From Tachypleus tridentatus (lineage: Eukaryota; Arthropoda; Merostomata; Xiphosura; Limulidae): a stretch of 64,000 bases of DNA. The stretch lies in contig NC_134827.1 in the NCBI RefSeq assembly GCF_004210375.1, positions 102,037,285 through 102,101,284 on the forward strand, given 5' to 3'. The notes beneath the pieces are model-generated. The model saw only the letters and a program-made list of their open reading frames with translations, did not search any database and was not told the DNA's origin. Position 1 is the stretch's first letter. Each line of letters begins with the position of its first letter. Positions 11,143 to 21,934 of this stretch are shown piece by piece. The position numbers and the translations under genes were made by a program.

Positions 11143-11421
11143 TTTGTTTGTTTGTTTTTGAATTTCGCACAAAGCTGCTCGAGGGCTATCTGTGCTTGCT
11201 GTCCCTAATTTTGCAGTGTAAGACTAGAGGGAAGGCAACTAGTCATCACCGCTTACCGCTAACTCTTGGGCTACTCTTTTACCAACGAATAGTGGGATTA
11301 ACCGTCACATTATAACGCCCCCACGGCTGGGAGGGCGAGCATGTTTGGCGCGACAGGGATGCGAACCCGCGACCCTCAGATTACGAGTCGCACGCCTTAA
11401 CACGCTTGGCCATGCCGGGCC
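11143..11421 (-). mobile_element. SINE family A, minus strand, with perfect 10-bp TSD
   Basis: Full length, ending in (TTTG)n on the + strand. Identical CGTTGTTGTG lies at 11133-11142 and 11422-11431. Confidence 0.95.
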
Positions 11422-11811
11422 CGTTGTTGTGCAATTGATGATATAGATAACGCCTCAAACATTACGATATCCGTCGTATCTCAACTTGCTCAATGAGATC
11501 TAGTATTGAGCGAAACGCGTCGTCCACACTGGACATGACAGACACAGTGTGGTTGACATATTATTACAAATATTTATTTGCTTTCACTTGAGTTCTTAAA
11601 AACTCTTGCCGCCATATTGGATGTGAAATACTCTCTCAAACCGCTCTGCATCATTTACAAGATTCGTATATTCCTAGTTCTGTGACCAGAAAAAAAAAAA
11701 AATCGAATATTATTCAGTTTGTCCATATACCTTTATTGATGCTTGGTATTAAAAGACAAATACGTCTTTATTTCACCTGAGACGAATATGCAAGCACTTA
11801 ATGTCCAGTGC

Positions 11812-11937
11812 TTGTTTGTTTAAGATTAAGTACAAAGCTACACTATTGGCTAACTGTTCTTTGCCCTTCGCGGGTATCGAAACCTGAATTTTAACATTGT
11901 AAGTTAGCAGAAATACCGCTGTGCCACTGGGGGGGGG
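11812..11937 (-). mobile_element. SINE family C, minus strand
   Basis: TTTGTTTAAGATTAAGTACAA, GCGGGTATCGAAACC, ACATTGTAAGTTAGCAG and CCGCTGTGCCACTGGGGG on +; complete, ending in a G run at 11931-11938. Confidence 0.88.
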
Positions 11938-11949
11938 GCATTAGGAGTG

Positions 11950-12074
11950 AGTCTGTGTGCGTTTTTCTTATAGCAAAGCCACATTGGGCTATCTGCTGAG
12001 GCTACCAAAGGAAATTGAACTCCTGATTTTAGCGTTGTAAATCCGTAGACTTACCGCTGTTCCAGGGGAGGGAG
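11950..12074 (-). mobile_element. SINE family B, minus strand
   Basis: TTTTTCTTATAGCAAAGCCAC, GGGCTATCTGCTGAG, TGATTTTAGCGTTGTAAATC, AGACTTACCGCTGTTCC read as family B reversed. It sits between two family C copies (11812-11937 and 12102-12219), forming a SINE cluster. Confidence 0.85.
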
Positions 12075-12101
12075 GACCAGTGGGAGCGGGAACAAATACT
12101 C

Positions 12102-12219
12102 CTGTTTGTTTTCAATAAAGCTACACGACGAACTATCTGTGCTCTGCTCACCATGGGTATCGAAGCCAGATATCTAGCGTTGTAAGTGTACAGACAAAGT
12201 ACTGTGCCACTTGAGGGTG
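12102..12219 (-). mobile_element. SINE family C, minus strand
   Basis: CCTGTTTGTTTTCAATAAAGC, CTATCTGTGCTCTGCTCACC, GGGTATCGAAGCC and TACTGTGCCACTTGAGGG on +; complete. Confidence 0.86.
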
Positions 12220-13390
12220 ATATTCAATACGGAGGATGACATAACTTTCTGATGTCAATATAAGACCTTAATAGCGTGAATTCCCACAAGCATATTTCCA
12301 TCTTGCAAAGGAGCTGACATGTTAATTTCGATGCCTTGGATTAAGGCGTGGTTCAATACATATAAAGGTAGAATTTTTTTCGTGATATCATAATCTCAAC
12401 ATTCTAGCCTAGTAATATCTGGAGTTCGGGTTTATATTTTTAACATATTTTCGTAGCTGAAGTATTATAAATCCCTTTGAATTTCTTTTATCAGGCAGAT
12501 TCTAAGTCCAGTTCTTGGCTTCCTTCCGTTCCCTCAGCTGTACCTCATGAACCAGAGTGTGGCTACTTCCAGCACCCTTGTCCAAACACTTCACCGCTCT
12601 CTAAAATGTGCCTCATAAACCTAGAGTCCCAAGTGATCCACGATAGATTAGTAACAGCCTAAAACATGCGCAACAGTACATATGTTTCAATATTGCCCGA
12701 TACGCATACCAATCAACTTATTACATCACCTGTGAGGCTAATAGTTAAACAAAAAGTCTAGAAACTAACAATAAAACAGTTTCATTCTAAAAGTGGTTGG
12801 ATGTAGAGATGGAAGAAAATCAGACACGAGTGATCATTTAGGGTGGAAAGAAAACCTACATTACACATTCCTGCATTCAGCTGCTCACTGGGTGGATGTA
12901 TAGATGATGGAATGATCACTAGTTTCTCATCTTTTTCCATCTTTACATCCCATGTGTTTCAGAATAAAGTTTCGATTGCTGGTAGGATTCCAATCAACTT
13001 CCCTATTATTTAAATATGCACATCCTTCACTTGAATATTATGCACATCATAATTCCTTTCTTCGTGTACAAATACCACCTATACAGCTTCCAATACTTAT
13101 CTTCAAGCTGTAAACTTTAGAGAGAGCTTGTGACTGTTGCCCGTGTGATGTTTGTTGTATGGATTATTTTACTTACAGTTTCTACTATATTTAGCTACAA
13201 TGAATCGGCGTGTTCTTGGGCTACTTCCAGTAACAAGTGATGGCACATCTTTTTCTGTGTTATTACCTCCGATGTGTGACTGATAGCCTGTTGTGGATTA
13301 GCCTTTCTTTTTCCGCTGTAACCACGTCCTTTCGCGCCTTACTAATACAGTTCAACACTAGAGATATTCCAAGAGATACACTAGAGAGTG
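12220..13390. other. No recognised gene; short open frames only
   Basis: A 61-codon + frame at 12477-12662 (containing PHEPECGYFQHPCPNTSPLS) is the only stretch with an un-repeat-like residue mix. I recognise no family, and no splice context supports it. Confidence 0.35.
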
Positions 13391-14293
13391 TAGTGGGAAG
13401 AGAGACTAGCTTGTTAACTAGGAGTGGTGTGTAGTGGGAAGAGAGACTAGTTTGTTGACTAGAAGTGGTGTGTAGTGGGAAGAGAGACTAGTTTGTTGAG
13501 TAGGAGTGGTGTGTAGTGGGAAGAGAGACTAGTTTGTTGGGTAGGAGTGTCGTGTGAAGAGAGACTAGTTTGTTGAGTAGGACTGGTGTGTAGTGGGAAG
13601 AGAGACTAGTTTGTTGGGTAGGAGTGTCGTGTGAAGAGAGACTAGTTTGTTGGGTAGGAGTGGTGTGTAGTGTGAAGAAAGACTAGTTTGTTGACTAGAA
13701 GTGGTGTGTAGTGTGAAGAGAGACTAGTTTGTTAACTAGAAGTGGTGTGTGGTGTGAAGAAAGACTAGTTTGTTGGGTAGGAGTGGTGTGTAGTGGGAAG
13801 AGAGACTAGTTTGTTGGGTAGGAGTGGTGTGTAGTGGGAAGAGAGACTAGTTTGTTAACTAGAAGTGGTGTGTAGTGTGAAGAAAGACTAGTTTGTTGAC
13901 TAGAAGTGGTGTGTAGTGTGAAGAGAGACTAGTTTGTTAACTAGAAGTGGTGTGTGGTGTGAAGAGAGACTAGTTTGTTAACTAAAAGTGGTGTGTAGTG
14001 TGAAGAAAGACTAGTTTGTTGGGTAGGAGTGGTGTGTAGTGTGAAGAAAGACTAGTTTGTTGACTAGAAGTGGTGTGTAGTGTGAAGAGAGACTAGTTTG
14101 TTAACTAAAAGTGGTGTGTAGTGTGAAGAAAGACTAGTTTGTTGGGTAGGAGTGGTGTGTAGTGTGAAGAGAGACTAGTTTGTTGACTGCCACTGGCGTG
14201 TTGTGTAAAGAAAGACTGGTTTGTTGACTAGAAGTGGTGTGTAGTGTGAAGAGAGAGTAGTTTGTTGACTGCGAGTGGTGTGCAGTGTGAAGA
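13391..14293. repeat. 41-bp minisatellite, about 22 copies
   Basis: Tandem units built on TAGTGTGAAGAGAGACTAGT plus TTGTTGACTAGAAGTGGTGTG. Counting the GACTAGTTTGTT cores gives 22 units, mostly 41 bp, with two units of about 34 bp that have lost part of the GTAGTG segment. Three subtypes alternate after TTGTT (AACTAGAAG, GACTAGAAG, GGGTAGGAG), giving higher-order structure. The array lies in intergenic sequence, with no associated gene. Confidence 0.95.
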
Positions 14294-15133
14294 GATTAAA
14301 CAAGTAACCAATAAACTAAAGATCCATATGTAAGCACTTAATTAAGTATATCCGTTAATTTGTAAGAGTAAGCATAGAACAAGTAATCTGTTTGCTTATA
14401 ACGTACTGTTCTTCTGATGTATTTATGTACAATGCAGAGCGTATTCCATATTTCATTTGCCCCAAACTCAAGCAGGTTCTTTGTACAACGATAAAGTTCG
14501 AGATTCGATTCTTCCCGATGGATGCAACAGATAAGTCACTGTTGCTTTGCTCTGAGACATACAAACACCTTCCAAACTCAGGAAGATTTTGCGCATATCC
14601 CCAACAAGGGACTAAACCTGAGTACTGTGTGTAATGTGAACCAGTGATAGAAACCATGAATCATGACTTGTTGCATTCCCCACACACACATATTTAAAAC
14701 ATTCGGAATGAATCTTGTTAAATATTAAATAAACAGTTGCAGAAAACAAGGAAACACTTTTTTATTGTGTGTGTGGGGAGAGATGTTGAAAACTATTGGA
14801 TAAAATAATAACTCCTGTATATAATGGAAACGACATTTTCGGGTGCTTTTATGTAAAAGTATGTTAATTAAACGAAACTAGTATGAACATGTATTTACCT
14901 ATTTAAAAGCACAAGAAAGAACAAAAACAAATCTTTCATTTCAGTCTTTGCTACGACGTTTACTATAAGGTTGCTATACAACGTTGAAAGCAGGTATTTG
15001 GAAAAGTAAATTAGGTTATCTAAATATTCGGACTTTTCAACTTCAATACAAGGGATTTTCTGATGTTGTGATGAACGTTCCGAGACCATTCATTCAGGTG
15101 GTAAAGAGAGTTGCACACTCGCTCCAACTTTCG
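14294..15133. other. No recognised gene
   Basis: Overlapping 80-100-codon frames on both strands at 14355-14657 are probably chance; neither shows a known domain. AT-rich. Confidence 0.4.
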
Positions 15134-15390
15134 TGGTTTGATTTAAATTTCGCGCAAAAATACGGAAGGGTTAGTTGCGCTGATCGTCCTTATTTTAGCA
15201 GTGACAGACTAGTTAAAGAAAAGACAGCTAATCATCACCACCCAACGCCAACTTTTTTACCATCGAATAATTGTATTGATCGTCACATTATAATGCCCCC
15301 ACGACGAGCATATTTGGTGGGACGGGCATTCGAATCCGCGATCATCAGATTACGAGTCGAGTGCCCTAACCACCTGGCAATGCTGGGCCT
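15134..15390 (-). mobile_element. SINE family A, minus strand, diverged
   Basis: A full-length but shortened copy: the GGGCTACTC and CTTTCAGCC blocks are lost. Possible short TSD AACTTTC (15126-15132 and 15391-15397). Confidence 0.88.
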
Positions 15391-17020
15391 AACTTTCACC
15401 ACAGAGTAATACTATTGATGGATGAAACTGGGAGTTAAGGTCTCAAATAAATCTTGAAAAAAGAAACAATTGATCCAGGAAACGTTTCGCCGCTGCCAGA
15501 ATATATGAGTAGCGTTAGATACAGCTGACAAGTTCATAATGCATACATGAACTTAAAACTGAGAAGTTTTTTCAATGAGTTCGTTGATTGTGCTACGGCC
15601 GTTGAAAAGTGCGACGTTAATGAAGGTGGCGTCATTTCAAAGTCGTTTGTTCCCTAAATCTATACATAATATGAACAATAAATGCGTATTAAACTAATGT
15701 AATTAACAGAACTCTCATAATCATTTCAATGTTTTTAAATGAGAAACTTTTAGTGTTAACAAAGATCAATAAATGTGTTCAAACCACTATAATTATCGTT
15801 GGGGTACACACTGGTAGATAAGGGAATTTAAAATATCTAACTTCCTATATATGGTGTGTATATAAAACCCAACAAGGCCTAAGATTGGGGAAGGTGGAGT
15901 ACAACATAACTAACTCCCTGTATAAGGGACCATTTCTTTAAATGTGGAACAAATATAGGGAGTGAACGACTAAGGCTGACGTCATATTTTCTTACAGTGC
16001 ACTGCTGGTAAATATGACGCCGCTGTAAGACGATTAAGACGTTTAGCATTTATATCCCTTCCATAATTTATTAAAGATACCTTGTGCGTCATTCATGTTC
16101 TAACAAACAATTTTAAGTCGTGTGTTTAATAATTTGCTCGAATTTATTCACGTTACCATATATTGAACTAATTGCTCGCTAGATGGCACCAAAAGTGCTG
16201 CTTATACTGTCGAATTTATACTGAACTGTGTATCATTAAGGATACAGAAAAGTATTCTTATCCATTACCGTAGTTTCACGAAAAAATCAAAACGTTTGTC
16301 ATTTATATATCGAGGAATGGAATTTTTTGTGTAAAAATCTAATAAAATATCATAGGAGAAATTCATGCCATTAATATATAAGTAAAGGGTATCAAAATGC
16401 GAAATAAAAAAAATTACTTTTTTAACTAATTACAAAATCTGACACGAATTATGTTAGAAAAAGATCGAACACACATAACTTTACGTATACTGTTGACAAC
16501 TTCAACAGAAGAAATCAACGCTGTTCTTCTAATAACACCAACAGCTGCGCATCTCAATACTGAGTTCAAACCAATAATGTGAAGAGAACATTAGAAGGGG
16601 TAGACAAAAAGGAGGCACATTTTCAGGCAGGACCGTTTTTGGAGGGTGGAAGTGGAAATATAAGAAAAAAACTGTGGGGTGTCCGTGGGTTATCTCTGGT
16701 ACACATAGGTTAATTAGGCATATCTTTAAGTAGTTGTGGACAATTATGACTGAGAAAAAGAACCGCCTCTCCCCCTTTTGAACATTAGAATGCTATTGCA
16801 CCCACAGCATTTTAATGATGATAATGGTTTGAAACGCTTAACTTGTACGTTTCTACAATTTATAGAAGAGCTGTTACATTCTTTGAGAAATAGCTTTAAT
16901 GATTTACAGTAATTTCATATACATCGCAAGACAAAGTGTGTAAAATTATTCATGAGGTACAATAACCTCGAATATATGTCAGCAAGACAACGTATGTGAA
17001 ATTACAATAGCCCTCAGGGT
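15391..17020. other. No recognised feature
   Basis: AT-rich intergenic DNA. A short inverted pair (TGACGTCATATTTT near 15977 and AAATATGACGCC near 16011) is noted but has no further structure. Confidence 0.4.
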
Positions 17021-17023
17021 CGT

Positions 17024-17258
17024 AAGAAGCGGTAAGGCCAGTTAGGCCATGGCCTGACCACTTTTTATTGGCATGTGTAGCTACAACTTATGAATTAAAT
17101 ACGTTATGTTACGTAATATTTGTAGTTAAAATGTGTCAAGATTCATTCTCATACCATTACATTTTCAAATACTTCCTGGGGAGCATACCCCCAGATCCCC
17201 CTGTAAATGTGGCAGTGACCTGACCACTTCAGAACTGCTTCTTTGACGCTTGTCATTA
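17024..17258. mobile_element. Possible small DNA-transposon relic
   Basis: GTAAGAAGCGGTAAGGCC at the left and ACTGCTTCTTTGACGC at the right form an imperfect inverted repeat (AAGAAGCGGT versus AAGAAGCAGT), with GGCCTGACCACTT and GACCTGACCACTT repeated directly inside, and a GGGGAGCATACCCCCAGATC stretch. Ends and TSD are not clear. Confidence 0.35.
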
Positions 17259-17292
17259 AAAGGTATCGTCATACAGTTCAATTTTTATGTAC

Positions 17293-17430
17293 GCTGTAAT
17301 AAAATCAGTCGTCTTCATATGTCAGTAGTGACATAATATTTTTTCCAAAGATTGTTGTCGCTGTAATAAAATCAATTGTCTTCATATGTCAGTAGTGGCA
17401 TAATAATATTTTTTTCCAAAGATTGTTGTC
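17293..17430. repeat. Two-copy direct repeat of about 68 bp
   Basis: A unit beginning CGCTGTAATAAAATCA and running through CTTCATATGTCAGTAGTG to CCAAAGATTGTTGT occurs at about 17293-17358 and again at about 17359-17430. The copies differ by a few substitutions and a short TAA insertion. It is a recent local duplication directly next to a nested SINE cluster. Confidence 0.85.
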
Positions 17431-17488
17431 GCTGTTTTAGCACTAAGCTACATAATGGGCTATGTTCACTATCTCCATCGCGAAAAAT
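17431..17488 (-). mobile_element. SINE family C, minus strand, interrupted by the family B copy
   Basis: GTTTTAGCACTAAGCTACAT, GGGCTATGTTCACTATCTCC on +, running into the TSD at 17489. The rest of the element resumes after 17633 (ATTAGCGTTGATACAC). The B insertion is therefore younger. Confidence 0.85.
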
Positions 17489-17500
17489 CGAACTCCAGAT

Positions 17501-17621
17501 AGACCCCCGCTAGTATAGCGGTATGTCTACGGTATGTTTACAATGCTAAAATCAGGGGTTCGATTCCCCTCTGTGGGCTCAGCAGATAGCCCCATATGGC
17601 TTTGCTATAAGAAAACACAAA
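17501..17621 (+). mobile_element. SINE family B inserted in a family C SINE, perfect 12-bp TSD
   Basis: CCCCCGCTAGTATAGCGGTA, GGGGTTCGATTCCCC and the tail GGCTTTGCTATAAGAAAACAC are intact. Identical CGAACTCCAGAT lies at 17489-17500 and 17622-17633. The interrupted sequence on both sides (GCACTAAGCTACATAATGGG before; ATTAGCGTTGATACAC after) is one family C element. The B box core GGTTCGATTCC is exact. Confidence 0.95.
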
Positions 17622-18631
17622 CGAACTCCAGATATTAGCGTTGATACACTGAAAAATTTCCAAAGATAAAGAAATCTAAGTTATAATTAAGAACTAACCC
17701 CTGACAGTTCATATTTTAGGAAACTTCAGTTTCGAGTCCTAAAGAAAGGTACGACGTCTAAATTAAACATTAAATTTTATATTGTATATATATACATATA
17801 TAATATTGTGGGCTACGTTTTTTGTTGAGAATAGTTATCTTCCGCCCATAATCAACTAGTCGATTACTGAACGAGTAAAAGTCCCTATCAAATGCGATAG
17901 CTCTACACATTCAAATAATCAGTGTTTTTCATTATCTCCTGATTTCAGTTGTATATAACTGTTCGTGGCCTTGAAATACTATTGTGAAAACTCAAATGTC
18001 GAAACAAAATCTGATAAAATTATTGGTGCAACATTAAACAAACAAACTTTGTAATTAACATTACGAAACTAACGTTCTTTAATTTTAACTACACCCTAAA
18101 GCAGCAGCCATGTTAACTTTAATGTTTAGTCAGTGAAAACTGACGATCCAATATCAAAACAAATATCGCACAACTTTGAAATTAGAACACATTACTTACT
18201 GTTGTAAGTTCGCTTTAGTAGAAACTAGGTTCTAGTATATATTTATATCCTCATTCTGGCTTATTTTAGTAGATCCGTTTGTGTTACAAGCGTATAAAAA
18301 CATAAGAGCAGCTTTGTTAAGCCTAGAGTATCTGAATCCACCGTTAATTAGACATCGTGAGCGTCACGGATTTTTCGCCTGCAAGACGAATTCCATATGT
18401 ATATATGTTTTACTTTGTTATAACTAAATTTAGGTCACCATGTTTATGAAACAGCGGTTATCGCAGTGTATTAAAAATGGTTACATATATTCATTATTGT
18501 AATTCAAAAGCTATATTTTATATTAGATAAGAAAAAAAAACGATATAATAATATATTCCCCAAATATTCGTGTGACATAAATATTGGCCCACGAATGTTG
18601 CAGCAGTAACTGTTACGTACTTAGGCCTACT

Positions 18632-18705
18632 TTTGTTTGTTGTTAGGCGCAAAGCTACATAATGCCCACCGAAGATATATAACCTGATATTTTAAACTGT
18701 AAGCC
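18632..18705 (-). mobile_element. SINE family C fragment, minus strand
   Basis: TGTTTGTTGTTAGGCGCAAAGC, TACATAATGCCCACCGAAGA and AACTGTAAGCCTCC on +, with internal deletion of the tail-proximal part. Confidence 0.65.
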
Positions 18706-18802
18706 TCCTTCAGATTTCCATATCATATTCCGTTGTTATAATTGCTAATAGTAACATGTAAAAACTTGCTATTATGCAACACAATTCGAATTTCGTAACA
18801 TT

Positions 18803-19060
18803 GAGCCCGTTCATTACGTTCAACTCGTAATCCGAGGGTCGCGGGTTCGAATCCCCGTCTCACCAAACATGCCCGCCCTTTCAGCCGTGGGGGCGTTATA
18901 ATGTTAAGGTCAATAAGTCAATTGGTAAAAGAGTAGCCCAAAAGTTGGCGGTGGGTGGTGATGACTAGCTGCCTTTCCTTTAGTCTTACACTGCTAAATT
19001 AGGGACGGTTAGCGCAGATAACCCTCGAGTAGCTTTGCGCTAAATTCAAAAAACCAAACC
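18803..19060 (+). mobile_element. SINE family A, head-damaged, with 14-bp TSD
   Basis: The A box region is partly missing (GCCCGTTCATTACGTTC), but the B box GGTTCGAATCC and the body are near consensus. TSD: AATTTCGTAACATT (18789-18802) and AATTACGTAACATT (19061-19074), 13 of 14 matching. Confidence 0.94.
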
Positions 19061-19237
19061 AATTACGTAACATTCTAAGGTGTTTGTTCGACCATGCACT
19101 TTCCAGTTGTGTTTGGATGGTATTTTCGTACGCCCTCTAGCGAATAAGTATCTAAATACAAATATTAATAGCTTATAACGACAGTATTGTTACCTAAGTT
19201 CGTTAGAAGTTTGAAATATACAGCGTAAGGAAAGCAT

Positions 19238-19310
19238 AGACTTACCGGTAAGTCGGTGGACTTATAGCACTAAAAAAACTGGTTTCGGTACCCCTGTTTA
19301 GTCATTGTTT
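19238..19310 (+). mobile_element. SINE family C fragment
   Basis: GACTTACCGGTAAGTCGG (short inverted repeat), GACTTATAGCACTAAAAAAAC, GGTTTCGGTACCCCTG on + resemble the head of family C. The tail is not present. Confidence 0.45.
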
Positions 19311-19619
19311 AATGATGAATAAACATACAAAACAAAATGGAATACATTAAACAAATTAAAATATCTTAATATGGTTTTAAAAATGAGAAACAATGTAACT
19401 AGACTTACTTTAAAGACATAGAAACACTGATTGCGTCCACTTAGTTACGGTTGTTATTTATAGATGCAATTTTATCTCACTAATTGTATTTGTAATAATT
19501 ATTAATTAATTTTATCATGCAATGGTTATTTATTCCTTAAACACCTGATTGTTTTTTGTTCATAAAACCGACTCCGTAATTCTGTTGGATAAGTAAAGGC
19601 AGTTTCAAACTTAGAAGGC

Positions 19620-19884
19620 TTGCCCTGACCATGTGGTTCGGGCGCTCGCCTCGCAGTCTGAGAATGGCGGGTTCGAATCCTCGTCACACCAAACATGCTT
19701 GCCCTTTCAACCGTATGGGCGTCATAATGTGACGGTTGGTATTCATTGGTAAAAGAATAACCTAAGAGTTGGACGTGGATGGTGATGGATATTTGCCTTC
19801 CCTCTTGCCTTACACTGCTAAATTAGGGATAGCTATCGCAGGTAGTCATCGTGTAGCTTTGCGCGAAATTCTGAAGAAATAAAT
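19620..19884 (+). mobile_element. SINE family A, diverged
   Basis: Head TGCCCTGACCATGTGG with anticodon arm CCTCGCAGTCTGAG, B box GGTTCGAATCC, body with small deletions, tail GCGCGAAATTCTGAAG. A possible 7-bp TSD (TTAGAAG) is weak. Confidence 0.88.
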
Positions 19885-20155
19885 GGTATTAGAAGTGCTT
19901 TTGTTAACTGTGAATTAATCTTTAAAATGATAAAATCAAACATGTTAATTCGTAATATATCAATATATCTATATATATATATATATAATACATTCCGACA
20001 ACACAACAGACTAGTCTTAACGCTGAGGCGATACCATATTTTGTGTGACTGGAATTACTTTTTAAGTTCGTAAGAAGTACTTGCAGGAAAAATACTACTA
20101 CTAAGTAGACAAATGTGTACAGTGATAAAATATTTGTTTAAAATTGTTTATGTAT

Positions 20156-20346
20156 ATGCTCGCCCTTTCAACCGTGAGGGACGTTATAATGTAACGGTCG
20201 ACCCGACTTTTCATTGGTAAAAGGGAAACCCAATAGTTGACGGTGGGTGGTGATAACTAGCTGCCTTCCCTCTAGTCTTACTCTTATAAATGAGGGACGG
20301 CTAGCGCAAATAGCTGTGTGGCTTTGCGCGAAATTCAAAACAAATC
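20156..20346 (+). mobile_element. SINE family A, 5'-truncated
   Basis: Begins in the body at ATGCTCGCCCTTTCAACCGTG and runs to CGCGAAATTCAAAACAAATC. The tRNA-like head is absent, so it has no internal promoter. Confidence 0.88.
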
Positions 20347-20583
20347 CTTCCAGCAATCTAAGAACAAGAGTGACGCCAGACTAAAATTAATATCAAAACT
20401 TGTTTGAAAGTCGAGCTCTATTCGAGGTTTTTATACATTGTCTCTGTAAAATGTTCATGTATTTGATATAATTAGGACAGAAACAGAAGGCAAATAGTAT
20501 TTGAAAATAAGCAAACAAAGTGCCTAACAAAAACAAAATAATAAATTTTCCATTGCTAACTTTATGCTTCCGTTTCTTATAAA

Positions 20584-20820
20584 CTCGTAATCTGAGGGTC
20601 ACGGGTTCGAATCCCCATCACACCAAACATGCTCGCTCTTTCAGCCGTGCATCATAATGTTCGGTCAATCCCACTATTCGTTGGTAAAAGAGTGGCCCAA
20701 GAGTTGGCGATGGGTGGTGATAACTAGCTGCCTTCCCTCTAGTCTTACACTGTTAAATTAGGGACGGCTAACAGAGTTAGCCCTCGAGTAGCTTTGCGCG
20801 AGATTGAAAAGAAACCAAAC
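20584..20820 (+). mobile_element. SINE family A, 5'-truncated, with perfect 13-bp TSD
   Basis: Begins inside the tRNA head at CTCGTAATCTGAGG and continues to the tail. It is flanked by identical CGTTTCTTATAAA at 20571-20583 and 20821-20833. A truncated start with an intact TSD is the signature of incomplete reverse transcription at insertion. Confidence 0.95.
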
Positions 20821-21488
20821 CGTTTCTTATAAATTTATTTATAACTTAAATATTGAAAGGCACGCTATGAGAAAGCGTCATCTATAGTTATTAACTTGTA
20901 GCTAATTTGCTGTTTGGTGTTTAGATACTTTTAACTTCTCTTACTCGTTACATTCCAACATGTTTATTATTTCATATTCTCTTATTTATCGTAATTCAAA
21001 TAGTGACAAATCTAAAGTGACTGTTATCGCAAAATATATTTAATTTTGTTATTTACAACGTCTTGAGTTTAATTACTGGTAGCTATTGGCTGTATACTTT
21101 GGCAAGAGGCCAACTTTGAGTTCTAACAATATTGGTTTTATGAAAACGTCTCGAATAGCTTTTTGTGACACAACTCCATATGTACTTTGCGTTCGCGATT
21201 CATTGGTATTTATGATCTAATCAATTATCCGTTAAAATGTAACTTCAGATTTGATTATATTAAAATAATACTTGCTTTATAGCTTTTACTGTTCACTCCT
21301 TTTATTACGATCAATATTTATTTCGTACGTTTTACATGAAATACAGGGGTATTTCATAGAACGAATATAAAACATGAATATGAAAATAAAACGAATTTAA
21401 ACATGCAAGTCAACAGATCACGTTATAACTACGCCAGACATGAAATGGTGGAACGGCATGACTTAGAATTACATTGTGACATTGTTTC

Positions 21489-21609
21489 TCGCCTCCCGCT
21501 AGTACAGCGGTAAGTCTACGGATTTGCGACGCTAAAATCAGGGGTTCGATCCCCCTCGGTGTGCTCAGCAGATATCCCTATGTGGCTTTGCTATAAAAAA
21601 AACACACAC
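21489..21609 (+). mobile_element. SINE family B, perfect 10-bp TSD
   Basis: GCCTCCCGCTAGTACAGCGG at the start, GGGGTTCGATCCCCC as B box, tail GGCTTTGCTATAAAAAAAAC. Identical ACATTGTTTC lies at 21479-21488 and 21610-21619. Least diverged family B copy here. Confidence 0.95.
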
Positions 21610-21653
21610 ACATTGTTTCACGTTCCGCAAATGGTGTGATGCCTCTGAAAATA

Positions 21654-21934
21654 CGGCCCGGCATAGCCAAGTGGGTTTAGGCGTTCGACTCGTAATCTGA
21701 GGGTCGCGGGTTTGAATCCCCGTCGCACCAAACATGCTCGCCCTTTCAGCCGTGGGGGCGTTATAATGTGATGGTCAAACCAACTATTTGTTGGTAAAAG
21801 AGTAGCCCAAGAGTTGGCGATGGGTGGTGATGACTAGCTGCCTTCCCTCTGGTCTTACACTGCTAAATTAGGGACGGCTAGAGCAGATAGGCCTCGTGTA
21901 GCTTTGCGCGAAATTCCAAAACAAACAAACAAAG
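21654..21934 (+). mobile_element. SINE family A, near consensus
   Basis: Complete head GGCCCGGCATAGCCAAGTGG, B box variant GGTTTGAATCC, full body, tail and (CAAA)n. One of the least diverged copies in the window. Confidence 0.95.

Noticed and set aside
14355..14657. Overlapping 80-100-codon frames on both strands
   Set aside because: No domain, no splice context, no repetition; best explained by chance.
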